Positions 24,453-36,018 are shown, counted from the first letter of the stretch. The stretch is 64,000 nucleotides of DNA from Chlorocebus sabaeus (GCF_047675955.1 NC_132910.1:98250923-98314922), one strand, 5' to 3'. The notes: generated from the sequence alone by a model not told the origin. Program-made: numbers and translations.

Positions 24453-24482
24453 TTTAATAAAAAATTTTAATTTTTTATTAAA
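24453..24482. repeat. Perfect 14-bp AT hairpin
   Basis: The arms 24453-24466 and 24469-24482 are perfect reverse complements, separated by 2 bases. This part lies at the left edge of the L1 block that follows. Confidence 0.8.
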
Positions 24483-24535
24483 ATTAAAAACTTTTACTCT
24501 GCAAAAGACCCTGTTAAGAGGATGAAAAGACAACA

Positions 24536-24849
24536 GCCGGGTGCAGTGGTTCACGCCTGTAATCCCAGCACTTTGGGAGGCCAAGGCAGGCAGATCACTT
24601 TCAGCTCAGGAGTTAAGGACCAGCCTGGGCAACATGGCAAAACTCCATCTCTACAAAAAAAAAAAAAATACAAAAATTAGCTAGGCATGGTGACATGCAC
24701 CTGTGGTCCCAGCTACTCTGCAGGCTGAGGCTATAGAATCACTTAAACCTGGGAGGCAGAAGTTGCAGTGAGCCAAGATTGCACCACTGCATACCAGCCT
24801 GGGCAACAAAGTGAGACCCTATCTCAAAAAAAAAAAAAAAAAAAAAAAA
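24536..24849 (+). mobile_element. Alu SINE, sense, inserted in old L1
   Basis: Full-length, starting GCCGGGTGCAGTGG, with a middle A-rich link and an A-tail of over 20 bases. Confidence 0.93.
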
Positions 24850-25190
24850 GGATTCATATCTAGAATATATAGAGAATTCTCAAAACTCAATGGTAAAAAA
24901 AATCAATAATCCAAATAGAAAATGGACAAAAGACAGAGACAGAAATTTTACTGAAGGGTATATGCAGATGACAGATAGGCACATGGAAAGATGTTCAATA
25001 TCATTAGCCACTAGGGAAATGCAAGTCAAACCACAGTGAGATATCACTAAACCCTATCTGAATGGCTAAAATGTTTAAACAAAAAAAAAGAGAGAGAGAG
25101 ACAACACCTAATTCTGTCAAGGATGAAGAGAAACTGCTGGTAGAAACGGAATGTAGAGCCACTCTAAAAGAGAGTTTGGCTGTTTCTTTT

Positions 25191-25462
25191 TTCTTTTTTT
25201 TTTCTTTTGAGACGGAGTTTCACTCTTGTTGCCCAGGCTGGAGTGCAATGGCACAATCTAAGCTACTGCAACCTCCGCCTCCCAGGTTCAAGCGAGTCTC
25301 TCCTGCCTCAGCCTCCTGAGTAACTAGGATTGCAGGTGTGCACCACCAGACGGGGTTTCACCATGTTGGTTAGGCTGGTCTCGAACCCCTGACCTTAGGC
25401 GATCCACCCACCTCGGCCTCCGATAGTGCTGTGATTACAGGCGTGAGCCACCCTGCCTGGCC
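25191..25462 (-). mobile_element. Alu SINE, antisense, internally deleted
   Basis: It lacks the stretch normally lying between CACCACCA and GACGGGG, so that CACCAGACGGGG is joined directly. The flanks GCTGTTTCTT and GCAGTTTCTT are a plausible target duplication. Confidence 0.9.
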
Positions 25463-25570
25463 AGCAGTTTCTTATAAAACTAAATATGCAATTTCCATAG
25501 GACCTAGGAGTTGCACTCTTGAGCACGTATCCCAGAGAAGTGAAAATTACATTCATGCAAAAACCCGTAC

Positions 25571-26727
25571 GTTGCTCTTTCCCTGGGGTCCCAGTATCCT
25601 GGCAGCTTCCTGAATATTTGGCACAGCAATGAGCTAAAGTCCCTGAAAGAGGTGAACTTGGGAAACTGTGGATTGCCAAGACTCAAGGAAGGGCTGAGGT
25701 GTCATTTACTTTGAATGAAGATCTTGCAAATATTCATGACATTGGCGGAAAAGCAGCTTCAGTCAGTGCTCATAAAGAACATCCATTTGTCTTGCAAAGT
25801 GTTGGAGGACATATATGAACAATATTTACTGAGAGCTCATCAGATAAGCTGTCTTTAGAAGGAATAGTGGTAAAAAGAGCTGAATGCCAACAGACTGCCA
25901 GTGAAAAGTACATGAGATTAAAAAGGTTGCAAACAGAAGAATCTTCCAAATCTGTAAGGCTATCACAACAACTGGACAAAGTTGTAACAGCCAGTTTCGA
26001 ACCTGTTGCTAATCGTCAGTACGATACTGAATATGAAAGGAAAGAGAAAGCAGATGGAAAACAAGCTCCAGCTAATAAACAACACGTTTCAGACATACTA
26101 TTTTCAGCCTTTAGAAACAACAATGTTATCATCTTAAGTACTTAGAGGACGTCACAAAACAACCTGTGGTATACCTGAGGGAACTCTTAGAAGAAATTGG
26201 TGTTCAGAATGTAAAAGAGATCCACAAAAACACGTGGGAGCTGAAGCCAGAGTACAGACATCACCAAGGAGAAGAAATGAGTGATTAAGATGGCTCCTGG
26301 CCAGCATGTTGGTGCAAAACGCGTTGATACTGGAAGGCTTGAACACTGTACGTTAATAGGGGCTAAGTGGCAATACTTTCCTTTCTCTTGGTAAATTTTC
26401 TAAACCTGTAACTATTGTAAAGTTTCTTCAGTGTTTTTTGAGGAGAAAGAACAAATTTATTTATAGACTTAACTTGTATTAAACCAGGTTATTCACAATG
26501 GGAATAAGGGTTGGAGGATGAAGAGGATTTCTCTTAAATATTAGCTTTTAGCATGTAAAATTAGGAAACGGTTTTTAAATGAGGACTCTCTGCCCTTGCT
26601 GTATCTCTGAGGGGCTGAGGTAGTACAGAATCAGACAGAATAGTATAGCAAGAAAAAAACAGTCAACTACAGAAACTCTTAAAAGGAATAAAAAGCCAAA
26701 GTTCCTTATTTTGAGGAAAAAAATTTT
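25571..26727 (+). pseudogene. GTF2F2P: Processed pseudogene of GTF2F2 (TFIIF small subunit, RAP30), 5'-truncated
   Basis: GTF2F2 is a subunit of general transcription factor IIF. Between about 25595 and 26290 the sequence reads, with frame shifts, as GTF2F2 without introns: phrases such as SFTLNEDLANIHDIGGK, EHPFVLQSVGG, SSSDKLSLEGIVV, YMRLKRLQ, VRLSQQLDKVV and KNTWELKPEYRH follow the order of the real protein. Several changes break it: CAG CAA TGA near the start, a stop after the VGG phrase, and a frameshift near 26140. The 3' part (26290-26727) is 3'UTR-like with a degraded A-rich end. Direct repeats AAAAACCC(G/T)GTAC at 25559 and 26728 flank it, and both lie in an old L1, so it is an L1-mediated insertion. 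The 5' end of the mRNA is missing. Confidence 0.88.
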
Positions 26728-27245
26728 AAAAACCCTGTACATTAACTCTCACAGTAGTTTCACCTGTAATAGCCAAACCCCGGAGACCACTCAGATGTTC
26801 TTCAATGTGAGTGGTCAAACCAACCATGGTACATCCATACCAGAGACTACTACTCAGCAATGAAAGGAAACAAGTCATTGATACACACAACCATCTGGGT
26901 GAATCTCCAGAGAACCGTGCTGAGTGAAAAAAACAAATCTCAAAAGATTGCATACTATTATTACTCCATTTATATAACATTCTTGAAATGATAGAGTTGT
27001 AGAGATGGATAACAGATTAATGGTTGCTAGGGGTTAGGAATGGGAAGGGGAGAGAAGGGAAATATGGGTAGAAGAGGACATCAAAAGGGATCCTTGTGGT
27101 GATAAACCTGTTCTGTATCTTGACTGGTGATAAATACACAAACCTACACATGTTACTCAATTGCACAGAGCTAAATGCACACAAATTAGTATATGTGAAA
27201 CTGGGGAAATAAAATAATAGTGGTAGATTATATCACCATCAAAAA

Positions 27246-28815
27246 AAATTGTGCCATTTCATATTCCCACCAGCTTTATATGAGGATTTTAATTTCTTCA
27301 CATCCTCACCCCAACACTTAATATTGTCAGTCTTTTTCATTACAGTCTTTTTAATAGTGTATAGTAGTATGCCATGGTGGTTTTAACTAGCATTTCCCTA
27401 GTGGCTAAGGATGTTGAGCATTTTCTATGTCCTTACCTACTTATATATCTACTTTGGCAAAATGTTTATTTAAATCCTTTGCACATTTTTAATTAAGTTA
27501 TTTGTATTTATTTTATTTTAGTTGTAGTTCTTTATAGATTCTAGACAGAAGTCCTTCATCAGATGTATGATTTGCAAATATTTTTCCCAGTTAGTGGATT
27601 TGTTTTTGTTTTCTTCATGTCTTTTGAAGAGCAAAAATTATTTATTTTATTATTTATTTGAGACGGAGTCTCACTCTGTCACCCAGGCTGAAGTGCAGTG
27701 GGGCAATCTCCACTCACTGCAACCTCCGCCTCCTGGGTTCAAGCGATTCTTGTGCCTCATCCTCCAGAGTAGCTGGGATTACAGGCATGCACCACCATAC
27801 CCGGCTAATTTTTGTATTTTTAGTAGAGACAGGGTTTCACCATGTTGGCCAGGCTGGTCTCGAACCCCTGACCTCAGGCAATCCACCCACCTCGGCCTCC
27901 CAAAGCACTGGGATTACAGGCGTGAGCCACCACACCCAGCCTGAAGAGCAAAAATTCTTATTTTGATCAAATCCAGTTTATCAAATTTTTCATCTATGGA
28001 CCATGCCCTAGTGTCCTATCTATGAAATCTTTGCCTAACCCAAGATCACAGAGAATTTCTCCTCTGTTTTCTTCTAACAGTTTTAGAGGCTTAGCTCTTA
28101 CATTCAGGTCTGCAATCTTTTCTGGTTAAATTTTTGTGTATGATATGAGGCAGGCATCTAAGCTGATTTTTTTGCATATGGATACTCAGTTTTTCAACAC
28201 TATTTTTTGAAGACTATCCTCATTGAATTGCCTTGGACCTTTATTAAAACTCAATTGGCAATAAATATAAGGGCTTGCATCTGGATTTTCTTTCTGCTCC
28301 AGTGACCTGTGTTCTATTGTTTTGCCAGTACCATCCTGTCTTAATTACTGGAGCTTTATATTAATAGTAAGTTTTTTTTTTAATTTAAAGAACTTTTTTT
28401 TATACTTTATAAAGGATTATAAATAGTAAGTTTTTAAACAAGTACTGTAAGTTATCCTACTCTGCTTTTTGTCAAAATTGTTTTGGCTGTTCTAGATCCC
28501 TTATATTTTTATATAAATTTTAAGATGAATTTTTTAGTTTCCTTGGATTTAGATAGGAATTGCATTGACCCTTTAGGTGAATGTGGGGAGAATTGGCATC
28601 TTAATAATCTTAATTCTTCTTTTGTTAAATGTATTCTCAACTATTTTATTCTTTTTTGGTACAGTTTTGAATGCAATTGTTTTTTTAATTTGTTTAGATT
28701 TTTCATGGCTAGTATGCAGAAATGCAGTTGTTTCCTGCATATTGATCTTGTATCCTATGACTTTGTTCAAGTTCTATTTATTTTGCACCATCAGCTTTCT
28801 TCCTGCAAATGTGTG
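27246..28815 (-). mobile_element. Old L1 ORF2 fragment, antisense, with an Alu insertion
   Basis: Reads as reversed L1 ORF2: TGCCATTTCATATTCCCACC, GCATTTCCCTAGTGGC, TTCTAGACAGAAGTCC, CCATGCCCTAGTGTCC, GCATTGACCC and TTGTATCCTATGAC. It abuts the sense L1 on its left, so the two meet tail to tail. The ORF is broken. Confidence 0.75.
27641..27941 (-). mobile_element. Alu SINE, antisense, inside old L1
   Basis: Full-length, with perfect target duplications GAAGAGCAAAAATT (from 27626 and 27943). Its tail is a TTTATT-rich run. Confidence 0.95.
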
Positions 28816-29042
28816 ATGGTGAAGAGTACAATGACCTTTAGGTAGTTTAGTGCCACTGTCATGATTCATGTGAAGGCACCAGCAGTTTACCCACCATTGC
28901 TTTTGTACTAACAGTGCAAATGTCAACCAGTGAAAAAAGGCAATAATCTCTGAGTGTTATCTTGATTTTGCAGACCTCACGGAAGGTTCCCAGGGTTCCC
29001 CAGTGGTCTACAGACAACACTGAGAGAACCAGGGATCTAGAT

Positions 29043-29568
29043 CAGAGGTCCCCAACCCCCAAGGCTACGGACTAGTACCAGTTCATGGCCTGTTAGGAAC
29101 CGGCCACACAGCAGGAGGTGAGTGGCAGGCAAGCAAGTGAAACTTCTTCTGTATTTACAACTGCTCCCCATCACTCACATTACCTCCTGAGCTTTGCCTC
29201 CTGCCAGATCAGCAGCAGCGTCAGATTCTTATAGGAGTACGAACCCTATTGTGAACTGCACACCCAAGGGATCTAGATTGTGCATTCCTTGTGAGAATCT
29301 AACTCCTAATGATCTGTCACTGTCTCCCATTAACCCTAGATGGGACCATCTAGTTGCATGAAAACAAGCTGAGGGCTTCCACTGATTTTACATTATGGCG
29401 AGGTGTATAATTATTTTATTATATATTCCAATGGAATCATAATAGAAATAAAGTGCACAATAAATGTAATATGCTTGAATCATCCCAAAACCATCCTGCC
29501 CCCCCACGAGGTCCGTGTAAAAATTGTCTTTCACAAAACGGGTCCCTGGCACCAAAAAGGTGCTGCTG
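29043..29568 (+). mobile_element. MER1A-type (hAT-Charlie) non-autonomous DNA transposon
   Basis: It starts CAGAGGTCCCCAACC and ends at GGTGCTGCTG, with the phrases GGCCTGTTAGGAACCGG and CACAGCAGGAGG, and is 526 bp, close to the family length I remember. A perfect 8-bp target duplication ATCTAGAT lies at 29035-29042 and 29569-29576. It is non-coding. Confidence 0.88.
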
Positions 29569-29962
29569 ATCTAGATGGTCTCTAAGCTCCCATCCAAGTG
29601 TAAAATGCTATAATTTTTAAAACCTAAGATGAACAGTGTTGACCAGATTTGTCTTTACAAAATTTACTTAAATGGCTGGTTTTCTTGGCAGTCAATATTT
29701 CTTAGGCAATTGCTGCATGTGGAACAATGTATCTAGTCCTTTGAGAGAGATGGAAAGGAAATAGAACACTGGTCCTAGTCTCAAGAAAATGGCAAAAGAA
29801 GGCTCTCTGGGTATGCAGGTGTCTAGGAAAGGAACCCAGTGTCACTGTAGGCTGATTGTATTAGACCTCAAATTTGTGTATTTTTTGTTCTACTAAAAAT
29901 AAACAAAATGCTTATAGTGGAGATACAATATATCTCAAAGCTCAAGGCTAGAAGTAAAACTA

Positions 29963-30070
29963 GGTAAAAATCTATCATTCTAGACTAGTACAACCTAATG
30001 TTAACTCATTTCCAAAGGTAAAAATCTATCATTCTAGACTAGTACAACCTAATGTTAACTCATTTCCAAA
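29963..30070. repeat. Perfect 54-bp tandem duplication
   Basis: Unit 29963-30016 and unit 30017-30070 are identical over all 54 bases, without any divergence. The unit does not look like a known transposon. Confidence 0.97.
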
Positions 30071-30568
30071 TGACCATAAGATGTAAAGTAACATCAAACT
30101 AATTTTTACAACTTTTTCAAAAAGCTTTAATTTTACATTATTGTTTATAACAGACCCCTGGTTGGAAGTTTAAAATCACCACTTAACTGATATTTTTTCT
30201 ACATTTTATATATAATTCAAATTGTGTATACAATATGATGCTTACAGCTCACTGGGCAAATTTACTATAGATTTTGACTTTTCATTTGAGATTAATGAAA
30301 TATTGTTCATATAGTCAAGGTAAATAAATAGTCTCAAGGCTTCAATCTGGGATTCCCCAAGTTCTGACATCCTTAATCTTTTTAGTTAGAAAAAAAAAAA
30401 AGGGACTAAAACACTCTTTCATGGGAAGAATGAAAAGAAATTGAGAAAGTAAAATTAATCATATACAGTACAGGGAAGGGTACAGATTAATTTAGGGATA
30501 AATGGAGTTAATAACAGTTTCAGATAAACTAGTTACAGACTAGAGTTCTGACATGAAAATAATCATAC

Positions 30569-30720
30569 AATTTCAGAGCTGGCAGAGAATTCAGAGTATC
30601 TAGTTCTAGCCTAACATTTCTTCTTTGGCAGAGGAGGAAGCTAAATCTTCAAGATTTTTGACAGACCTAGACTAGAAACCAGCATTTCTAACTTCTCTTT
30701 CTGTATGTTCCATCCTTCCA
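30569..30720 (+). repeat. Ancient SINE-like fragment (MIR3-type)
   Basis: AGAGCTGGCAGAGAATTCAG, then GCAGAGGAGGAAGC and GACCTAGACTAGAAACCAGC follow the order of an old mammalian SINE. The match is weak. Confidence 0.4.
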
Positions 30721-32179
30721 TCTCTGCATTCAATAGAACTTTTGTGGTTTTAATACTCTCGACACCACAAATTGCATTTCCCTGGAAGACAGCCTGGCTT
30801 CTAAAACTTCAGTGAGTGAATTATTAAAATGTATGGCACTCTTATCTGGGGTTTCATAATATGATTAGTAACCCAGCCATCCTGACTTTGTCTTTCTGTT
30901 TTGCTTTATGCCTCAACTATGAGTAATTGTGAAGTTTTATTTCTAATGAATTTCTGTTATTAAATATTAAAATCACCTCAACTATATTTACTAATAAGTC
31001 AGTGAGAGCATCAACTTTATTCTACTTTATTCTTTTTTTCCCGAAACACACATACGGTATTACTTTGCTCATGCTGCATACCATATCTTTGTTGGCTCAT
31101 TGTTTCCATCTACACTCGGTATAATTGTGACCACATGACAAACTTTACAATAAAGAACTTAAGTTTCTTCAGAACTTATATATTAGATCATTAAATCAGC
31201 TGCATGCTTTCAAATATGCCATTTGTTTTTCGTTTTTCCTCTTCATCACCACCTACATCACTGATAAGATTTTTGGGATCCACTACCTAAATCTATATGT
31301 GGGGATCTCTGCTATTCCATTTTATCTTGTTTTGTTCTGCTTTGGTTTTGCCTGCCTGTTTATTTTAAATAGGCACTAGCATGTCTGACCATAGAGACTG
31401 ATGAGTAAAATCAACTATAAAACGTTTCCATTCGGTTTTGGGACTTATTGTCTGTCCAGGTCCGAGCACCCCATTTCTATGATGGGAGCTCTGACCCAGA
31501 CACAAATAAGGCCCAAAACTGTGCTTGTACGTTGCTATGACAAAATGTAGGGCTCCACTCACAACACATGGAAAATCTTTTCTCCATTCCAGGAAAGCCA
31601 GGGTTCTTTCTTTCTAGCATGAATTTTCTCTCCATTATGAATTAAACCTTAAAGTATTGACACATACAATCAACACAAACCTTGCAGTTTCAATATTGAG
31701 GCTATCTAATTTTTCTTCTTTAAAGTTCTATTTTTCTCTATGCAATGATCCTTTGGTTGTATGCTTACAAAATAAGTAGAAGCTTCAAGTCTCTCACATT
31801 TGAATTGGTGCTCTTACAGCAAAGAGAGTTGTTAAAAAGAGATGTTCCTCTTGATTCCCAGCCTTCAGGTGACTGAGACTCTCAGGGGTGATAAGCCTAT
31901 ATCTTGGGTGAACAATCTGTCCTCAAAGGAAAAAATCTTCATGGCTCTGGAACTCTGGCTTTAAAAAGTTCTTTTTTCTCCTTGTTTCCTCTCATCCACC
32001 TTGTTGTTATTAACATCTATGTATTTCAGATTCTAAAAAGTGAAGACCTCAGCAGAGACTGAAACACCGAATATTCAATAGTGAAAGATGTGGTTAGCGA
32101 GTATCAACAATTCCATCTCTTTCCATCTAAATGCGGTTTAGCAAGAAGCAGTTCCACAGAATCCATCTCCTACGGGAAC

Positions 32180-32370
32180 TAACGTTTATGATTTGCTCTA
32201 GATCAGGCCCTGCTCTAGGTGCTTTTCATGTATGAACCCATTTAATACATCAGTCATATGCATGGGCACTCTCTTTATCTGCAGTTTTCTGTGAGGAACA
32301 GTTAACATGTCTAAGTCACGCCACAGGACAAAGCCGCCGAGCCTGTTCTCTTTACTGTTAAGTCATACCA
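32180..32370 (+). repeat. MIR SINE fragment
   Basis: CTAGATCAGGCCCTGCTCTAGGTGC, then TATGAACCCATTTAATAC, then AAGTCACGCCACAGG match MIR order. Confidence 0.65.
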
Positions 32371-32624
32371 TCCTCTTCTGTAGAGTGCCCAGGGAAGATT
32401 GCTTAGAGCTTCTCGAGAAGTCATTATTTCTGCTTATCTTCTAGGAATGAGTTCCTAGAGAGTGGGGTCTTTTGTTCTTGTGTGGCCTGCCACCACCCTG
32501 CACCTGCTGACCTGGACCATGGGTGACCATAACCATGAACCATCAATAGTTTCTGCTCACCCTTCCATATTCTGACTTCTGCTAAGCCCTTCCTCTGGAC
32601 TCTCTCTTCTCTGGCCCACAGTAA

Positions 32625-32795
32625 TCCTCTGCGGTAGCTACCAGAATGATCTTCATTTTATAGATGAGAAAACTAACAGGCACAGAGGTTAACAAACACG
32701 TCAATGTCACAAGATCAGGAAGACAGCAGAGCTTGGGGTCAGTCTGCCCCAAGGAGTCCAGCTTCAGGGCCCATGCTCTGAGCTACTATGCCAAG
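32625..32795 (+). repeat. MIR SINE fragment
   Basis: CATTTTATAGATGAGAAAACTAACAGGCACAGAGG and a downstream AAGATCAGGAAGACAGCAGAG fit the MIR core. An open frame of 123 codons overlaps it and is not a gene. Confidence 0.75.
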
Positions 32796-33724
32796 CCAGC
32801 TGTCTTGATTAAAAGGAGGGCTTTTCCATCCCCCCAGCTCATGGAGGGCTCCCAAGGCCAGAGTAAAAACCATTTATGGAATTTCTGTTCTACTCTGCAT
32901 TTGTCATACATCCTGAATTCTTGGACTGGTCAGGAGGCAACAAGAGCCTGTTCAAAGAAAAAAGTGTATGGAGAGGGGATAGGGAGACGCCATAGCTTTT
33001 ATGACATTTGTATGAACGTTCTGTCTCAATCCTGAAGCAATTAATGCATAACAGAAAAACAAAATCTATTCTTGGTCACACGCAGTGACTTATTTTGTAG
33101 TATCTGATTTGAGATCTGCAGTGGTCAGAGAGCATGTTCTTATAAATGGCCTGTCCTGGGCATCACAAGCTTTATAATCATCTCAGTCTGTGCTGTTGGA
33201 AGATGTTTTTATTTGCTACTGAGTCAACTATGTACCAACTTTTACATCCCAGTCCCTCCCCAAGGAAGAAAGAAAAACCTCAGAACCTCAGTTTTTAAAG
33301 CCTGATAACTGGTCAGTCACGTCCAATTCTAAGTGACCCTATAATAATTCATATTGAAGGGAAAAGAAGATTTTCTTTGCTTTGAGGTTTGCAGCTATTA
33401 CAGACCATACTTGTAAATCCCTCATTTCTGTCTAGGACGGGCAGGAGATGAAGGAGAGGAAAAAAATCCTTGGCCTCACAGGATGGGATGAGAGGAAAAT
33501 TAGCACAAAGTTTTTCTTTGTACCATTTGTACCATTTTAAGATGCCATGACAATAACAAAAATAACGTACAAGTAATAGGATTAAGTAGCAGGGGATATT
33601 AACATCTGAAATGGATAAAGAAGCATAAGTTCATTATATTTTCATGGTTGTGTATAACTGGTCCGTTTCAGTTTGTGATTACAAATTGTAGCAATTCAAA
33701 ATAACATTTGTGTGGTGTATGTTC

Positions 33725-33925
33725 AGTTTGCAGGATTCTTTTATATACATTATCCCATTTGAGCCCCCCAAATGAGCATCATAGCCTTGTAACAGGTATG
33801 AGGTTTGTAAATTTAACAAATACACAAACACAGACTTAAAACAGGGAACTGGCTTACCCAGGATCACAGTTAGCAACAGGTCAATCTTGTACTTGAACCT
33901 ATGTCTTATAGGTTCACAACCCATC
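33725..33925 (+). repeat. MIR SINE fragment
   Basis: TTTATATACATTATCCCATTTGAG, TTGTAACAGGTATG, then CTGGCTTACCCAGGATCACAG and GTACTTGAACCTATG fit MIR. Confidence 0.7.
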
Positions 33926-34093
33926 TTGAATATAGGGGAGAACAGCCTTATTTTGTAGTGCTAAGCTGGTGAGGCCTGGGGCAGTAGAACATCTGTTATT
34001 GTACTGTGACTTTATGTGCTGATGTCTTTAGGGACTGATGTCTTTGGGTGAGAGTGTAAGGGGATGCAGGCTACATGGCCTCAAACATTACGG

Positions 34094-34405
34094 TTTTTTT
34101 TTTTTTTTTTTTTTTTTTTTTGAGATGGAATTTCACTCTTGTTGCCCAGGCTGGAGTACAATGGCATGATCTCGGCTCACTGCAACTTTTGCCTCCCAGG
34201 TTCAAGTGATTCTCCTGCCTCAGCCTCCTGAGTAGCTGGGATTACAGGTGCATGCCACCACACCTGGCTAATTTTTGTATTTTTAGTAGAGACAGGGTTT
34301 CACCACGTTGGCCAGGCTGGTCTCGAACTCCTGGCCTCAAGTGATTGATCCACCTCGGCCTCCCAAGGTGCTGGGATTACAGGTGTGAGCCCCCGCACCT
34401 AGTCC
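34094..34405 (-). mobile_element. Alu SINE (AluS-type), antisense
   Basis: Preceded by a T-run of about 28 bases and ends near CCGCACCTAGTCC. Full-length. Confidence 0.93.
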
Positions 34406-34507
34406 AAGATTTTTTATTTCTTATGACTATATTTTATACCTTTTTCTGCTCCTCCTGTTCCATCTGACTGTCAGCTATCATTTTTGCTGACCATGGTGTC
34501 TCTAGAG

Positions 34508-34696
34508 CAGTGATCCTCAAAGTATGGTTGGTGAAGCAGCAGCATCAGCATCACCTGAGAACTTGCTAGAAATGCAAATTCTCAGGCCCTGCCCCAGACC
34601 TACTGAATCAGAAACTCTGGGGATGAGGCCCAGCCATCTGTGTTTCAATCAGCCCTCCAGGTGATTCTGCAGCTGCTAAGTCTTGGGAGCCGCTGC
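34508..34696. mobile_element. MER5A-type hAT MITE
   Basis: CAGTGATCCTCAAAGTATGG, GCAGCATCAGCATCACCTGAGAACTTGC and CTACTGAATCAGAAACTCTGGGG are characteristic of MER5A. The right end is GGAGCCGCTGCTG. Confidence 0.8.
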
Positions 34697-34703
34697 TGCA
34701 CAG

Positions 34704-35132
34704 CAATGATTCCCAACCTTGGCTGTCCTTGGGAATCCCCCGAGGAGCCTCAAAGACTACTAATGCTTATGTCCCAACTCCAAAGATTCTAATTTCATTG
34801 GTCTAAGACACAGTTTTTTAACCTCAGCACCAGTGGTATTTTGGGCAGGGTGATTATTTGTTGGGGAGGGCGGGTCTGTCCTGTACATTGCAAAATGTTT
34901 AGCAGCATCCCAAGCCTCTACCCCTAGATGCCAGTAGCACACCCACCCCCAGCTGTAATAATTAAAAATATCTAAGACATTGCCAAGTGTCCCCGTGGTG
35001 GTGGGGGAAAGGATGGCGGCGAAATTGCCCCCTGGTTGATAAGCACTGGCCTAGGGTGATGGCCAAGGTACTGGGATATGTAAGAGGTCCCAAAATCATT
35101 CTAATATACAGGCAACACTGAGAACTATGCCT
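34704..35132. mobile_element. hAT-type MITE interrupted by another DNA element
   Basis: The left part (ATGATTCCCAACCTTGGCTG to CATTGGTCTAAG) and the right part (GGCCTAGGGTGATGG to ATTCTAATATACAGGCAACAC and GAGAACTATG) read as one element with mirror-image ends. Between them, at about 34803-35047, lies a second DNA transposon fragment. GGTCTAAG and GGCCTAGG look like an 8-bp target duplication of the inner element. Confidence 0.6.
34803..35047. mobile_element. DNA transposon fragment nested in a hAT MITE
   Basis: CAGCACCAGTGGTATTTTGGGCAGG, TGTCCTGTACATTGCAAAATGTTTAGCAGCATCCC and TAGATGCCAGTAGCACACCC are phrases of a widespread non-autonomous element. I do not commit to its name. Confidence 0.6.
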
Positions 35133-35989
35133 CTGGAGAGTCTCTATTAATGAACAGCTCTGGATGTGCAATGGGCTAGAGCACAATAAGAGCTAAGCTT
35201 CACACCACTGGTGTAAAGTGAGAATCAATCCCCCTGTAGTGAAGACTCAGGCAGTTTGCTGAGGACTAAAGCACATGAGCTTTACGGCATAAATTTCACA
35301 ACTATTTGGCTGCTTACTTTCTGGTTGTCAGGTATGTTCCAGAAAACTAATGTAAACAAGTATGTTCCCCATACTTAAGAGGTCCCAGCCAAGTGAGATC
35401 TTGCATTGCACTAAATATAGTGGTGAATGTACATCCTGCATTTGGCTCTATCCATTCTACAAACAGGGTGCATCTCAGTGTATCATACGGTACAAGTTCT
35501 TACCTAAATCTGTTTTTGACAGGTTAAAAAGTGCAGCCTGTCAATTTTATGATGTTGATTTTGATACAGTCCAAATCAACCACACAAATGCAAAATTTCT
35601 ATATTAATCTATGCCGTTTAGAAGCACTTTCATTTTCAGGTGGGGATCAGGGGCTTTAACTATATTTCAACTATAGAAAACTCCCCTGAGTTAGAATAAA
35701 GGCATGCAAAATCCTGGCTCAGCAGATTGCCTTCTATGTCTCCATGATTCTTTCTGTGGTGTTCTTCTGTGATCTGCTTGAGAAGAGGAGAACATGATGT
35801 ACATTTAGACCACAGGATGTGCCTCACCTCCAACGGCCTGCCTTGCAGCTCTTAGGAAGGTGGGCAGACTCATCACAGCCCAGAGTGAGATGTCTCCAAG
35901 CAGAGAGTGAATGGCAGCCTCTCTTCAGCCTAGACTCTTAAATAGCACAGTATTCTCCCACTTCCTCAAACAACTCCATGGCAGGTTTC

Positions 35990-36018
35990 TTTAAACATAA
36001 AGAGTGTTTATGTTTAAA
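35990..36018. repeat. Perfect 12-bp hairpin
   Basis: Arms 35990-36001 and 36007-36018 are perfect reverse complements (TTTAAACATAAA) around a 5-base loop. It is not part of a repeat I recognise. Confidence 0.85.

Larger units (their letters stand above)
24470..27245 (+). mobile_element. Old L1 (ORF2 end and 3' UTR), split by two Alus and a pseudogene
   Basis: With the inserts removed, the pieces read as one L1: CTTTTACTCTGCAAAAGACC, TATATAGAGAATTCTCAAAAC, AGATGTTCAATATCATTAGCC, the CTGGTAGAAACGG region, ATGCAATTTCCATAGG, then after the pseudogene AACCATGGTACATCC and a 3' end near TGTGAAACTGGGG. The body is diverged and its ORF is broken. Confidence 0.75.

Noticed and set aside
24470..28815. 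5'-inverted single L1 (twin priming)
   Set aside because: Order and content do not fit: the antisense piece lies after the 3' end of the sense piece and covers the earlier ORF2 part, so they look like separate insertions.
32664..33035. 123-codon frame
   Set aside because: Most of it lies in a MIR and no known domain is seen.
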